Shown: positions 20,656-34,245, counted from the stretch's first letter. The stretch is 64,000 nucleotides of DNA from Ectobius pallidus (GCA_964059195.1 CAXKWD010000001.1:118353751-118417750); one strand, 5' to 3'. Numbers and translations are program-made. Notes: generated from the sequence alone by a model not told the origin.

Positions 20656-22904
20656 GAAGCATGTATTTTCATCTTAGGCTATGGTAATCTATGGGAATGG
20701 TATGGCTACGATAATGGTAAGGCTAGCATTAGAAAAATAAATAATTTTAAAATTCCATGTATCCAACTTTACTTTTTTATAAATAACCACACAAAAATAA
20801 ACTAAAATATAGCCAGAATCAAATTTAGTCATAAATGGAACCCGATGTTTATGACCTAAAAAACAGATAAGTTATGTGCAAGATAACTTTACCTTAATAG
20901 CTATATAATTATGACCCAGAAAATACCATTATGACCAAATAAACACATATTTACGTATTTATCCACCCAAAATGTCTACTTTGTTTGAATATTAATTCAT
21001 GCTATTTATATTTTTTTTAATCTGTTTAATTCTGTTGGATTTTATTTTATTGGAAAAACTGTGTAATGACGTAAGAAATAGTCCCTCGGCTAATGCTTTA
21101 TATTTAATGTTTATTACAATTTCTCCTGATAATTGCACATGCAATATCTTCTAAGGCCTTCTAAGAACCATTTTCAGGGAGCAGATCACTTATGTACGTT
21201 TCCGTATATGTTAGAAACAGACTGTAAGTACTTCCCGTTCTCCGTATGAGAAAGGTAAGAGAAACTAGTGACTTTAATTTTCACGCTTAAACCTCTTTAA
21301 TATAACACGAATTCGTAATGTATATTCTCATAGAAAACGGATTTTGGCTCGGATGCAGACAGTAGTCTCTGGCTATGGTGCTTCTTTTTCTGAAGAGCCA
21401 TTTAAATGCATTTTAAGGAAGCATAAAAGAAAAACGAAAATGTAATTAGAATCCGACGAAGTCATACGAACTCACTGAAGTGGAAATAGTTATCATCCTA
21501 CTGTTCCCGCGGGCCGCACAAAGAATGGTAAAAAAACACGAAATGACTATTTTCCCATCTCTAGCTCTGATCATTGCTAGCTTCTCCACCCAATTACAAT
21601 GGAGACATTAAGACTTCTCACTACTACTGTTGGCAGAGAACTTACAAATGAATACAAATGCAAACGGGATGCGAACGCTAGACCACATGCGATTAAAGAG
21701 GTGAAAAAAGGGGAGAAAAGGCTTCTCTTGGAAGCACCAGCCTTGCCTTATAACCAAGTAGGTTAATGGTGAGGCTGTAATTTCCCTAGAGTTTAGTTGT
21801 GTAAGTCCTTTAGCTACGTTTCTTCTGACAAGACGGGGCTTTTTTAATACTCCTCCACACCGGTATTTTATTGTCATTAAGGACAAATGCGAGATCTATT
21901 GCAAACCTCAATTCTAATGCATATATTATACTTCCTATTATAACTCTAATAATTACAGTTCGAAAATGTGGACGTTATGACCCTGGCTAAGTATGTAATG
22001 TTCATTCTTAAATTAAATATGTGTGACTGGTAAGATCTATTGATCAATGATCGCTTATTTGTCTTCAGGAAAATTTCCCAGATATTGGTTTTTGGTAGTC
22101 CAAGTTAAATTTTAGTAAAAATTTAGCTGTTTTTTTACCATATTGACAAATATAAAATTATTAATAATTTAATGAAAGCAAATGTCGGAAAAGCGGTATA
22201 CAGGGACAAACCGTAGACCACCTTCCAGATCTGCGTGCCAGACTTTAGCCTAGTAAACAAGCCTAATAATTATTTATATCCTTCTAGACGTAATAGGTAG
22301 AGAAAAATTCTCCACATGCTAGACCTACCGATAGCTTTAGAAAACAAACTCATCCAAAATCTACAACCTAACTATAAACACACACCAGAACCGATTCAGT
22401 CTGAAAAATCCCGGCGGTATTCGGATAGACTTATAACAACAAATAGGCCTACATCGGTTACTATAACCAACCTCATCTAATATTGGCAGCTAAAAAGAGG
22501 TATATTACAATTTATGCCAGCATTTCATCCATTCGTAACTTAAGGAGTCAGAAGTGCACAAAAATGAATAAGTATCAAAATCTGGCATTAAAGATTAAAA
22601 TATCTGGAAACTGCAAACTGTCAAAATTTTCCGATAGTTATATCAGTGGAAGGTGTAGTTTTAATATTATTAACAAAGAACGTTAAGTTATTGGAATTCC
22701 AATGAAGAATCAGTACTATACAACGAGCAGCAAAACTCCAAAACATGCTAAATTGTGAGAATATCTGAGCTGTCTGAATAAGAGGAAATTTTTCTCAGTG
22801 GTATTACCAACACAAATTCTGGAATTGTACCTATAATAATAAATAAATAATAAAAACAGTATTGCTAATATCTGATCAGTCTACAGAGGAGGTGTGTTAC
22901 TAGT
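20656..22904. other. Host DNA, no gene recognised
   Basis: A hAT-like terminus near 20,838 is listed separately. The part at 21,450-21,890 is less AT-rich than its surroundings but has no recognisable coding sequence. The rest is AT-rich filler. Confidence 0.5.
20838..20960 (+). repeat. hAT-like terminus relic with subterminal repeats
   Basis: GAACCCGATGTTTATGACC resembles the left terminus of the hAT relic at 24,440. It is followed by repeated ATTATGACC-type motifs (about 20,910 and 20,929), as in the subterminal regions of hAT elements. No matching right terminus or transposase piece was found. Confidence 0.4.
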
Positions 22905-23180
22905 ATGTGAAAGTAAAGTGGAGGCTCTTGGTGTATAGGAGATTAAGGATCCCAGATTTTAGACATTCGGAATATGAAGACGGTAAGATTCTCAGTCTGA
23001 TGCACCGGAAGCCTTTATCCTCAGAATTTCTCCTGGTACTAACTTCACTTAGAGAATGATACACAGCCACTGCACCACTAGAAGGATTAGACAAATTGAA
23101 ATATCTCTATGGTATCGGGGATCGAACTGGAGACCTTCCCATTTGTAGCATAGTGCCTAGCTGAAAGTACCATAGTGTAC
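22905..23180 (-). mobile_element. SINE family A, diverged minus-strand copy
   Basis: The tail (GTAAAGTG) is on the left and the tRNA-like head is on the right, with a minus-strand B box (AGTTCGATCCC near 23,115). The body shares TTTTAGACATTCGGAA and the CTTTATCC-CAGAATT region with the copies at 32.0 and 43.5 kb. It is more diverged than those. Confidence 0.75.
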
Positions 23181-23558
23181 CTCTAGTTCCCAGGTATATC
23201 TCGGTCAATTCTAATTCGAATTTGAAAGTAGCGATAGGCTCCTTTCATAAAATCATAGTCGTGATCGCCTCTATCTTCTAGAAACCACTACCCACCATCC
23301 TTAAGAGGTTAATAAAAGGATAAGTTCACAATGGAATGGGGAACAGGGGAAGAATATAATGTGAACGAAGAGCCCATGAGTTACATTGATCCAAGAGACT
23401 CAGTTTTAGTGTTGACACTAAAATATGGATGTAATTTATCTGGCGAAACTGTCGCATGTACTTCCATAAGAAGATACTTTTTCTCCGTAGAACATGGTCA
23501 TAAGGACACAGTAAATAATAACCGGCATCTTGTGAAACCAGATAAGAAAAAAGCAAAA

Positions 23559-23562
23559 TATC

Positions 23563-23593
<31 letters not shown>

Positions 23594-23595
23594 CG
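23559..23595. repeat. CAT/ATT microsatellite
   Basis: Short CAT units grade into ATT triplets over about 37 bp. Confidence 0.85.
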
Positions 23596-23954
23596 TTATT
23601 GTTTCAGGTAACTATTTTGATTAAACAAAAGCAACGAATTCCTAAAGTATTCGATGATAATTTATTAAGTATATTGATGCAAAAGTCAATTACGCTCTAT
23701 GTAATAGTTTTTCTGGAATAGAATTTATCTTCGCCTTTCCTGGAAATGGTCTTCAAATAACTAAAAGCATTTCGTTCATCTGGCAACAACACTTAATAGA
23801 CACATTCTCCCTTGAATTGTGACAGTTTTTTCCCTTCTTTAAACCACCCACACCTGTTATTTTCTCCCAGACTATACAACTCTTTACAAGAGATCAAGGG
23901 GCTTCACCAGCAGCGGAAATTTGGTGCTACCAGAGAGAGCAATATGGATCTCGC

Positions 23955-24080
23955 ATGTTTTCTCATCTCTCTCGCTCTCTCTTTATTTCTCTCCATCTCC
24001 CTCTCACATACACACATTCTCATTCAGTTACATTCTCTCTTCGTTTGTGTTACATTCCCTTTTTTTCCTAGAAGTCTGTC
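23955..24080 (+). repeat. CT-rich polypyrimidine tract
   Basis: TCTCTCTCGCTCTCTC-type sequence with CACACA interruptions. It is likely a decayed CT microsatellite. Confidence 0.7.
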
Positions 24081-24439
24081 TATCCCGTCTGTACTTTGTG
24101 ATTCTGGCACCAGAAATACTTTTTTTGCTCGTTGTTTCATGCTGGGTCAAAATTACTCCATATCTCAGGCACCGCAGCTTTCCCAGGAGACATGCGCCGT
24201 TGAAGTCAACAATTTACAGCTTTAGACTATACAGAGCCAGAGGACTTGCGAATGGAACATATTTCAATTCCTTAGACAAGTGCAAAACAACATTGTTATT
24301 CTGCCATCTCTTGTGAAAATCCAACGTTTCCTACTCACCTTTTGCATTTAGTCTTCGTTATGATGGTTACGGTTCATTATGGCCTACAACTGTCAAGAAT
24401 TTTACCAGGTAACCTTTTTCAATTACTGCGTAATAAGTA

Positions 24440-25187
24440 GGGCCCGGATGTTTATGACGTATTTTTTCTGACTTTTATTTCAGTCCTAGCATTGATTTAA
24501 ACAAGAATTGAATGTTCCCGATTACATTTAAAAACGTCTTTTACGTCATATATTTGCATATTTAGGTTACTTTTTTCAGTTTTGCTCATATTGTGCATGT
24601 TTTCATGATTTAACGTATTTCGGTTACATTTGTGGATATGATCTTACATTCAAAAGAGTTATCTTTTTTAATAGTTTCGTCTGTATTCTGAAAATTAACA
24701 ATTACCTAACAAGTATTACTGATATTTTGGTGTCATGTAAGGCGGTCTAGTTACTAGACACTAGCTAAAACTACGAAGTCTTCCTAATCCTTCGACTTTT
24801 CGAGACGCATCAACAATGAGAAAAAACTATTACCTTAGTGTTATCAAAGCGCATTGGAACAAATTAAAATTACTTTATGGACCAATGAAGATTTGGGTGT
24901 ACATGGATGAAACGTCGAATGCCTGTAAGAGATGCGTTGAGAATGTTTGTTGGCTCTCTCTTTCCTGAACTTTCTGGTAATATATTTTAACTGGATTCGC
25001 ATGTCCTTGATGAAGTAAATTATGCAGCAACTGCAATACTATTTGACAATCTCATAAAACTATTAAAATAGCATGATCTAATATTCACATATTTCTGACT
25101 TTGTGTGATTCAGAAAATAAGTATTGGTCATTTAAGGACGTATTGACTTGTATATTTCTTGCTTTTATGTCATTAACATTCGGGTCC
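24440..25187 (+). mobile_element. hAT transposon relic, internally deleted
   Basis: The left end GGGCCCGGATGTTTATGACG and the reverse complement of the right end (GGACCCGAATGTTAATGACA, ending at 25,187) form imperfect terminal inverted repeats of about 20 bp. Between them lies a decayed fragment of a hAT transposase on the same strand. The element is about 750 bp, far shorter than an autonomous hAT, so most of the transposase is missing. No 8-bp target duplication is visible, which fits an old insertion. Confidence 0.7.
24785..25088 (+). pseudogene. hAT transposase fragment (DUF659-like)
   Basis: The frame reads NPSTFRDASTMRKNYYLSV and then MKIWVYMDETSN near 24,886-24,920. This parallels the conserved P-S-TLRKNY and IW-SIDETTD motifs of hAT transposases, where the Asp of the DET motif is catalytic. 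A frameshift near 24,925 moves the continuation to another frame (FVGSLFPELSGNIF, then DEVNYAATAILFDNLIKLL). That parallels the GTL-P-G-IFLL and LFD region that follows in intact proteins. An in-frame stop lies near 24,990. The order and spacing of three motifs make the family call fairly secure; the gene is dead. The dimerisation domain and the other catalytic residues are absent. Confidence 0.7.
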
Positions 25188-26970
25188 AATGAGGCTATTC
25201 AGAAGATCGAACTTCATAACTCTCAATCATTGTTCATTGTTCAGAATAAAGAATAATATTCTAAACACCTTCTTTAAAGGGCTCTAGGAACGTTTTACTT
25301 TATAAAAATTCCCCATTATAGGTTACTGAAGAAAATCATACGATGTAAGTTTTAAAACTATTTTTCTTTTCTGCCTTCCAATTCATTCTATTTCATTTTC
25401 ATTTTTCAACAATCTGTTACACATAATGTGCTAAACACAACACAGCTCTTGGATCTGATATTTACAGTCACGTAATAAAATTATTGGCAATAAAATACCA
25501 AAATAATACTTCTCTTACAGTTCATATTCTATTAAGAAGATAAAAAGTTCACTGCATTAGAAACACTAGTGCCAGGGGATGAAAGCTTTGTATTTTTGTA
25601 TAAAAAACGCACGTTTACAAATATGGTCGACATTTCATTTATGACGCAGGCCACTTGGGGCAGTTGTGCCCGAGGGTACTCTTACAGCTAAAGGGAAATG
25701 TAGAAATCTGTTACTTCTTTCTATGCTAGGCTTACAAGTGAATACTCCATTTAAAACCTATCCTATTACCTTTCTTCATTCCGCCTTTCCTTTCTACATC
25801 TCCATTCCTTAATTCTGAATTAGTGCAGTGACTCGTGAGGGAAGGAGTGGTTCCCCGGAGAAGGACTCTCTTCTTCAAGTATCTGGATCGACTCCTGTAT
25901 TAAAATGAGGAATATTACTACAAAGGAAAATTAATTTCTAACCCGAGAATGTTGACCTTGAACTTGAGTAATGAATAAAAGGCATCAGACAGCGTTTTGA
26001 GTACGTATAAAATTTATAAATTTGCAGAAATTACTTACCGGCATGTGTAATTCAGTATTTTTTCTTCATCTCTACTTTTCTTCGTCTAAAATACCTAAAA
26101 CCTATCTAAAGTAACAGCATATAACATGTATTTCATCGACGATTTGAAGTACTGACGTGTCGTTTTACCACTGAACGTTTATTTTATGCTATACAGAATA
26201 GAATAACCTCGGGACAATTGTATCAAATTGTTTTTCTGTCTTCAAAATCTCCTGTACAGAAATGTACATAGAATGTACATAGAAGATTCTTGAAGATCTC
26301 CTATACGTCCGAATGTCCTTTGATATTAACGTTAAACGGGATGTAATTATATTATAATACACTTAATATTTTTAATTTCTATAATAATTATATAATATTT
26401 TATAAACCTATAACAGGTAGGCCTACATTGTAACCTCAATATAGTTTTAGTAATAAAATACACTATGCCTAAGCTAAATTAATTGAAAGTAAAGAAACTA
26501 AACTCAACTCCTTGCTTCTTCAAGTCCTTTCGTCTGGGAGCTGCGTCATTTGGCTTCATGTTTATAATAAAATGGTAGTTGGAAGGATTGAGGTAAGTGT
26601 TCGGCATGTCTAAAATAATCTCTTTATTCAACTCAGAACCCAGTTATTCTTGTGATGCTAAAGGTACCCAACTCCAGATCTTCCTTCTTAAATAAAATCT
26701 GTGCCGGGAAATGAAATTGTGCCCTAAATCCGTATAGAATATTTCAGGAAGACCTTATAATCATCTTGTTAAAACTTATTATAATGTAAAATCTGATATA
26801 ATTATAAAAGAAGAATGTTCCGGATGACTTCCTGCACCAGGTAGAGATAATATAAATTTTAAAAAAGAAAAGGAGCAAATCGTTTACCATTTTTATACAA
26901 TAAATTTTACGACTTATAGGTTAATTAAATGTACTGTATATTATTATTATTGTTTTTCTTAATTTTATGT
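25188..26970. other. AT-rich host DNA, nothing recognised
   Basis: No transposon terminus, long frame or tRNA-like promoter found. The part at 25,660-25,900 is slightly less AT-rich but shows no coding signal. Confidence 0.5.
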
Positions 26971-26982
26971 AATGAAATAAAA
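26971..26982. repeat. Target-site duplication of SINE B (left)
   Basis: AATGAAATAAAA, a perfect 12-bp copy of 27,283-27,294. Confidence 0.8.
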
Positions 26983-27282
26983 GGACAGCCTGCGAGGTCT
27001 AGTGGTTAGCGTCGCTGGCTACGGATCAGCAGGCCCGGATTCAATCCCTGGTACCTTGTCGAATTTTTCTGACGTAGGGAGTTTTGGAACGGGGTGCACT
27101 CAGCCTCATGATGCAAACTGAGGAGCTACTTGATTGAAATGTAGCGGCTCCGGTCACTAAAACCATAATTAAAGACCATGGGTGTCGGCATGATGACCAC
27201 ATGCCCCCAATCCTGTCATCTGCCTTTGTTAGATGACACAGCGGTCGGATGGTAGACCTAGTCCCCCCTCCAAGTTTTTTTA
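26983..27282 (+). mobile_element. tRNA-derived SINE, family B, full length
   Basis: The head has an A-box-like GGTCTAGTGGTTAGCG and a B box GGATTCAATCCC (near 27,040), followed by TGGTACC. A body of about 220 bp ends in a short T run. A perfect 12-bp target duplication flanks it, showing LINE-type target-primed insertion. A head fragment of the same family lies at 9,395. A 97-codon minus-strand frame across it is antisense noise. Confidence 0.88.
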
Positions 27283-27294
27283 AATGAAATAAAA
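27283..27294. repeat. Target-site duplication of SINE B (right)
   Basis: AATGAAATAAAA, identical to 26,971-26,982. Confidence 0.8.
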
Positions 27295-30200
27295 ACATTG
27301 TTACTATCAGACAGTGGCAAGTAACTGGTAGCATCGTGTACGCCTGATTTTATTATGATGACAGACGAAGAGGTGAAGTAAAAAGCATGCCCAGAAATGC
27401 CAGCATCTCAAGCTGAAGATGAAATGTTGACATGAAGTGGAATTTAAAAGAGGTGCCTCAAGTCTCTTTTTAATTGACCCTTTGATGGAGAGCAGCGTCT
27501 TCAAAAACAGAATTAAAAACAGGCATGTGCGAAAATACTTGTGCATGAATTCACATTCGTATAAATTTAGCAGTGCAGTTTTAGAGTACAATAGAATCTC
27601 CTTAAGTTATTCAGTCTCATCGATTCTTTCTTTGATGATATTTGCTGGTCATGACAAATGTTATTATACGTAGGTTTATAATTAGCACGGGAATGACCGT
27701 GTGAAAATGAATTTCAAGTGTGATGCGCTAAGAATAAGGCTATATTAAACGTATATCTGCTTATTAGAGTTCTACTGGTAATGACTCTGCTGCATGTTAA
27801 CCTTTCCACTGCTACCGACGTATAAATGCCTCACCCTTTATGTAAAATGTGAGGATTTTATACACGTATTAGGATTATTACTTATGGAAGCCAGCAGTTC
27901 TACTGAATTTTTTACCTCCTCTGCCCAAACCTTAGGTACTATATGTAGAGGAAGTATTATTTTCCACCCCAAAATTCGAAGTTCGAGTTTTTAACATAAA
28001 TACACGTTTTGAGGTCCCCTGAACCTAAAAGCACTGTGTGTCTGTTTGTGTGTCTGTTAACAGTCTAGCTCTAGAACGGAAATTCGTATGAAAACAGAAT
28101 TTTGTATTTGGGTTAGGTATCTCATGTGACACGAAGATTGGCCAAGAATTTCGTTAAATTTTTCGGGGATTTTACATGAAGAAAATTTCGTTTTCGAAAT
28201 TTTCTCGAAAACTGCTCTTACGATTTTCTTTAAATTGTGTACAGGAAGTGCTTATTCCAAGGGCTAAATTTTTTAGTTGTAACATGTTTTCCAAAAAATT
28301 CCCTGAAGGATAGTTATAAGCCACCCACTCTGAATTCTCGCTCTTTGCAATATTATGGCCTCTTTTTCTGAAAGGGTACCATTTCGTTTATTATGTAAAT
28401 TATGTATTTTATATTGTATATTTTATCCTTTGTTTAACCCTTAGTTAGACAAAGTGTATTAAAATTGCAATAAATACGTTCATTAGGGAAATCATAAGAA
28501 TGAAACGAGTTTCAAAACCCTGGACTGATTTCTCCTTTGACACATCTGTGAACTAAAATTGGATTGGAATGTTAAGTGATGTAAAAATTGCAGCATTTTT
28601 GTATTCTGTATACTGTGAGCGTATAAAATGGAAAAGTGTTCCGAATTAATATATTGTAATGCGAATATTATTAAATAATATTTCCATATTGTAACGAAAA
28701 TTCAGATAATCTGTTGATTTTAAAATGTAAAACCATAAATCGAATGAACTTTAAAAGGAATATAATGCACAAAAATAACATTATTGTAGCTTCATGGGTT
28801 ACCGTTATAATATATCAGAATCCCGCGCTTTATTGTTCAACGTACAATAGTATTTAAGCCCACTCACCCTAATAATTTACTGTCGTGCATTGCATAATAA
28901 AATTATAAAATAGCCTAATACAAGAAGCACATTATTGTATTTGTGTACCTCTGTGATTTGTTGAAACCCTGTGTTTTACCAATAAACATAAAACAAACAT
29001 ATATTTAACTCTCATTCCACGAAGGTCACATGTCCACGTGTTTGTGTATGTCAGAACGTTATTCACTTTAACAAGGAATTTAATATTTAAAATATATATT
29101 ACTCTTTAATGTCATTTAAGGAACTATAAAACTTTTGCTTTAAAAATAACAATTAATAGTTTAGGTTATCAAATTTACAAGAAAATTGTATTTAAAGAAC
29201 GAAATAACATTTTTATTTGAACATTTACATTATTGGAACAAAATATGAGACAAAAAATCTTGTGATAACACATATTATAGAGACTCAATAGTATTATTTC
29301 AAAGATAAGTATAAACGTATTAAATAATTGTCTGAATTTAAACGAATTGAATAACCCATAAAATTAATTAAAAGTTTTGCAAACGTAATATTTGAAGAAA
29401 TAAAAAGCTAAGGTCAAATGTATAATCTGAAACTCAACACTGAGACTTTACATTTTTTGGAAGCGATGACTTCACTCTAATAATACAATAAATTATAAGC
29501 TATTGTAATTATACTCTAAAGAGTATTTGTTTACATCTTATGAAAAAGCATAATGCTTAAAAAAAGAGATATAAAATTATAATATTTAGCCAGTTTATTA
29601 TTACAACACGTGTAATAATTTAAATACAAAAAACATTGATATTTACTCTCTACTTCCTTTCTCCATGTAAAGGAAAAACGTACCTTATTAAACTAAGGCA
29701 GTTTTTGTTTCTGCCAAAAAATAAATTGTCTTTCCAACAAATTTATAACGAAATAGAGTTTGAAACCACAGCTCTTCGTGTCTTGTCATCACCAATTTCT
29801 TCTATAAATATGCAAAGAAGATTCGGCGAGATGAAAGAAGCTGTAAAAAAGCCACACAGCTTGATACAATCGTTAAATTCGGGTTCTTTAACTACACGCA
29901 GACATTACAGTTTATAATCATTTAATTATGACAGAAGCTGTCTGTAACTTTCCTTGGAAGAATTATCACGCAATTGCTTTTTAAGTACGAACTGATGCAT
30001 CTTAAAATCTCAGAGATAAGCAAAATCATCTCTGACGTTTACATGGTTACAACATAGAATACCTGCAAACTTATTTTTTAGCAGAAGCTATCTCGGAATA
30101 TTTATCAAATGAAGCCCCATTCAAAAGAAACAGTTAACTTTTTAAAATGAATGTGCACATTTTCGCAAGGTTAACACTCCCATTCATCTTGTACCTTATT

Positions 30201-31714
30201 CTATTCGGATACAAATGCGACATAATTTCCACAATTTTAAATAGATGATACAGCCAAACTGTGGGCTTCCAAGCTGTAAAGCTGAAATAAAGAGTGCACT
30301 AAATTTAAATCAAACCAATTTATAGGTTACTAAGGTACATTAACTTTTTCTCAACATAATCAGATAACCTGTAGTTTACCCTTACAGACGTGTTGCAAGG
30401 CTACGATCTCCATTATTTACGATGACTTTCCATCGATTCCGAATTCAAATGTAGTATAGGCCTAACATACGAGTATAATATTCGACGAGGCTTCAAAACT
30501 GACATCAAGTCATTAAAGAAAGTTCCTATCTCCTGATATCCATTATAATATTTTTGTATTAGTTGTAACAAATTGAAACTCACCACATCTTCTACATTCT
30601 TATTTCTTTTATGTAAACTTTCCTGATTCGTGTTTATGATTCCGTAGGCCTTCAGTTTGGTGTAGGTGTAATTTTTAATACAATTTAAAATTCATTAAGA
30701 TAATGATATTAGAATGAGCAGAATATAACTTGGCATTGAATTTATAATAGAATGACTCACAAGCAACTTGATCGATTTTTACTTGAAGGACAATTAATTG
30801 AAATTGCTTGAACAATTGCTCCAACTGTTATCCTAATTTGTATTGCAATTGTTAGGCAAGGGAACCAGAAAATCCAGCCTAGAATTTAAGGGACAATTTA
30901 AGAAATAAAGCATGCAACTTTCTAGCATGTAACCATTAAAACATTAAACATAAATGATATATGTATAATATTCTCATTACACATAAGTCCGAGCCTATTC
31001 ACAATCGATCATACTTTTCTTTGAAGAAAATCCAAAAATAATGTTTAAAATATCCTCTTTGGAAACACTGTATTTCTTGTACTACTTCAAGAAAAATATC
31101 TAATAAGAATTTCAGAAAATCATGTGAATGCCGCCTACCATTCTTTTGATTTTATTCAATATAGCATGACAATTTTTTCAATAATAGTTGTAGACATTTC
31201 AGCGTGGACGGTAGTTTCAGAAAGTGGTAATTTATTTCACTATTCATGACGTATAGCGAACCTGCCGGCCGCAGAATAATTTGATGGGAGTTCACAGACA
31301 TAGCAAATGGCTTTCAAGACCATTCCAACCTGTCAATGTGTGAACATGGCAAAGAAACGCCACACTGCCATTAAAAGCAGAATGAGAAAGGGCTGCTATT
31401 AGCTGATTGCACTGGGGAAGGGCATACTTAAGTGTCCTTCAGGACGCCCTCTGGCTATGAGTAAACGCAATGCATACGGCGAATCCATTTTATATTGAGA
31501 AGAGATCAGTATCCGGGAGGGGTTCTGTACGGCTATTCAAATCGAAAGGGTTATACCCCCGTTTCAATTATCCATGTGAGGTAAAAGGATTTGCATTGTC
31601 TCTTTCGAAGGACATAGTGACAATTATTATTTGAATACCAAATCGATATTATGTTCATGCTGCATCACCTACAATGCCTACAACGCTAGTTTTCAAAAAA
31701 TGAATTAGAGATCA
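27295..31714. other. AT-rich host DNA, no gene recognised
   Basis: This 4.4-kb stretch contains a repeat-like segment at about 28,015-28,330 (TGTGTGTCTGTTTGTGTGTC, then GCTCTAGAACGG) that resembles an interspersed-repeat tail. A moderately GC-richer part lies at 31,250-31,600. Open frames are short and featureless. I see no gene. Confidence 0.5.
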
Positions 31715-31975
31715 CTAGGTTCGAGGTCATTGGAGTTTTTCAATTGGCCTAATCCTTCTGGTGGCCCTATGGCCCTGGGGTCGACTCAGCCTCTTACAGA
31801 AATGAGTACCGGGAGCATTCCTGGGGGTAAAGGCGGCCGATGCGTAAGGCTGACAACCATACCACCTTCACGTGCCGATTGTCTAAAAATCTGAGAGCCT
31901 CATAATCCCAGAACCCTCTGGGCCTCCATGGCCTGTGATAGGGAAAACTTTAGGTACTGAGTATTAAATAAGGTA
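31715..31975 (+). mobile_element. SINE family A, plus-strand copy (5' truncated)
   Basis: It starts within the B box (GGTTCGAGGTC) and continues through the family A body: GAGTTTTTCAATTGGCCTAA, GTCGACTCAGCC, CACGTGCCGA, CTCTGGGCCTCCATGGCCTG. It lies head-out and tail-in against the minus-strand copy that begins about 10 bp later, forming an inverted pair. Confidence 0.82.
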
Positions 31976-31985
31976 GAGTAAGGTA

Positions 31986-32226
31986 GGATTACAGGAGTGG
32001 GGGGTCCCTGATTTTTGGATATTCGGCACGTGAAAGTGGTATGTTAGCCTTACGCATTGGCCACCTTTACCCCTAAGATTGCTGCTGGTACTCATTTATG
32101 TTGGAGGCTGAGTCGACACAAGAGCCAAGACCAATTAAAAAATCCCAACGACTTCATCCGGGGATCGAAACCGCGACAGTCTGGTTCGTAGCGCAATGCC
32201 TCAACCAACTGCGCCACGGCGTCCCC
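31986..32226 (-). mobile_element. SINE family A, minus-strand copy
   Basis: This is a reverse-complement family A copy with its tRNA-like head at the right (GGATCGAAACCGCG as the B-box region, CTCAACCAACTGCGCCA as the A-box region). The body matches the neighbouring plus-strand copy, so the two can fold into a stem of about 200 bp. Confidence 0.82.
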
Positions 32227-32750
32227 GCAGTGAGTTTGAAGTAACTTCTAATTCATTCTAAGAAACAGTCTGCTGCAAATATTAAGAATAATTACAAACA
32301 AATAAGACCGATTACTTTAGCCTACGATGGCGCAAAGTTAGATAGACAAATAAAATGAGTGGTGACTAGAAAAAAGAAAATATCAATTAAAGACTATACA
32401 AAGAATTGTGGTAACATATTCTATGGGAAGATGGCCTTTGTCAAATGTTACTGCTAAAATATCGACACATAATAAAAATTAATTCAAATTACTATTAAAA
32501 CAGTCTACATTTTAACACGTGTTTACTTTGCCACTTTTAGTTGACCTGTTTATGAAAAACATCTTTCATTTCATTGAAAAATTAAAATTCCTGAGTTTGA
32601 ATTTTAACCCCTTAAATTACTTATCAACATTACCTTCAACTTTTTTTTAAATTAGAAATATATTTTCAATTAGTACATTACTGAATATAAAGAGATCACT
32701 GGCGATGAGCTCTTTTTATAAGCAAAAGAATAGTATATATAATATCAAAT

Positions 32751-32793
32751 AACAATAATAATAATAATAATAATAATTATTATTATAATAATG
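32751..32793. repeat. AAT microsatellite
   Basis: ATA/AAT triplets followed by a short inverted TTA run. Confidence 0.85.
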
Positions 32794-34245
32794 ACATTTT
32801 CAAATGAAGAATGCATCTCTACATAAAATAGCAGAATGTTCGGAACTTCCGGATAAGTTTCTTCCAACAACAGGACAGGAAAGATCGTACACCACTTTCG
32901 ACAACTAGGGACAACTAAGGGAAACAGAATGTTACTGATACTACTTTAATTGGTGAATTACATGGAGAAATTTACCCAGAATAGGGATCAACCCGTAGAA
33001 GTGGATTTTAAATTATAATAGTAAAAGAAATAAAATATTGTGCACAACAATTACTATTATGCTCCTCTTTGACTATTGTCTAAGGTATTTTTTGCGTTCT
33101 AAGTGTTTGTAGATTTTTTTACCAATACCACCACTAGCCAGGTAGAGTTTATGGATTTCCCCCGACTTTCAAATTAGCAGCAGTTGACTTGTAGATAATT
33201 CGAATTTTATCGGTGTTATGATATTTTTAGGATTGTACAAATTTTACTGTACTTCTAGCTGTAATAAGTAACTGAATGTAAAAGGGAGTAACAGAAATTA
33301 AATTGACATGTAAAATATTAATTGAAAAGGGTAGCTGTATAGAGTCATTTCGTGCTGCAGTATGAACGGAATGGAAACATTCCACAAACTCACTATAGAA
33401 ACGCGATGTGTTACGTTCCCCTCGTTTATCATAGAGCATTGTGAGAGAGATATATCATACACTGTTTCTGGCTTTTCTTATTTTTCATACTGACAGACAA
33501 GAATTAGGCGGTGGCGTCAGATGAATCAATACCGGTGGGAGTGGCAGAGGAAAAGTGCTATCATCAGGAGATATCTCCAAATACCCATCACGGGGATTGA
33601 CACAGGATCTCCTGAATTTAGGGCAGACACGGCAACCTACGCCGTAAGTGAATGAATTATGGGTTGCGGGTTTCAAAATGCTGCCTGGGTTTTTCATGGT
33701 TTGATATTTGATACACGTAGACCTTTAAACATCTCTATGCTGTGGGTATGTCATTAGTATTCAAAATGAGAATAATCCATCGCAATTTTAAAAAAATCCA
33801 TGGCAGTATAGTGAATCTCTTAATACCGCTATTTTGTCACATTCACAGAGCCAGGCCATTATTGTATGTCCTTTTTAAAATTCACTATAAAATTTAATCT
33901 ATATTGAAACAAAAGTTTGCATGCATAATTTCTGATATCACCTAATGGAAGTGCAGTGTAATTGCCTATTGAAATGATCCAACACGAAAGAAACTTTACT
34001 GTCAAATAAAAACCCCATACAGAAATATTAAGTTAAAGACCTAAAACCCCTTATCACATTAAAGCGTGCGTTCCTTCATGAATGGAATGATTACTTATCA
34101 TGAACCAAGATAGAACAGAAATGTAATTACACCTATGATAAAAAAAATGATAATAAGCAAATAAGAATTTATTCAGAATTTCTATTACTTGTTCAGGTAT
34201 TTTCCAGAACAGGCGGAATGATATCGTAGATTCTGATTTCTTCCT

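Larger units (their letters stand above)
23181..24439. other. Host DNA with microsatellite and pyrimidine-rich tract
   Basis: It contains a CAT/TTA microsatellite (23,559-23,595) and a CT-rich tract (about 23,955-24,080). Open frames over the CT tract (up to 137 codons on the plus strand) are driven by the biased composition and show no domain. No gene is supported. Confidence 0.5.

Noticed and set aside
23812..24316. Frames of 131-137 codons rich in Ser/Leu/Phe
   Set aside because: They cross a CT-rich polypyrimidine tract that suppresses stops. Overlapping frames are equally open.
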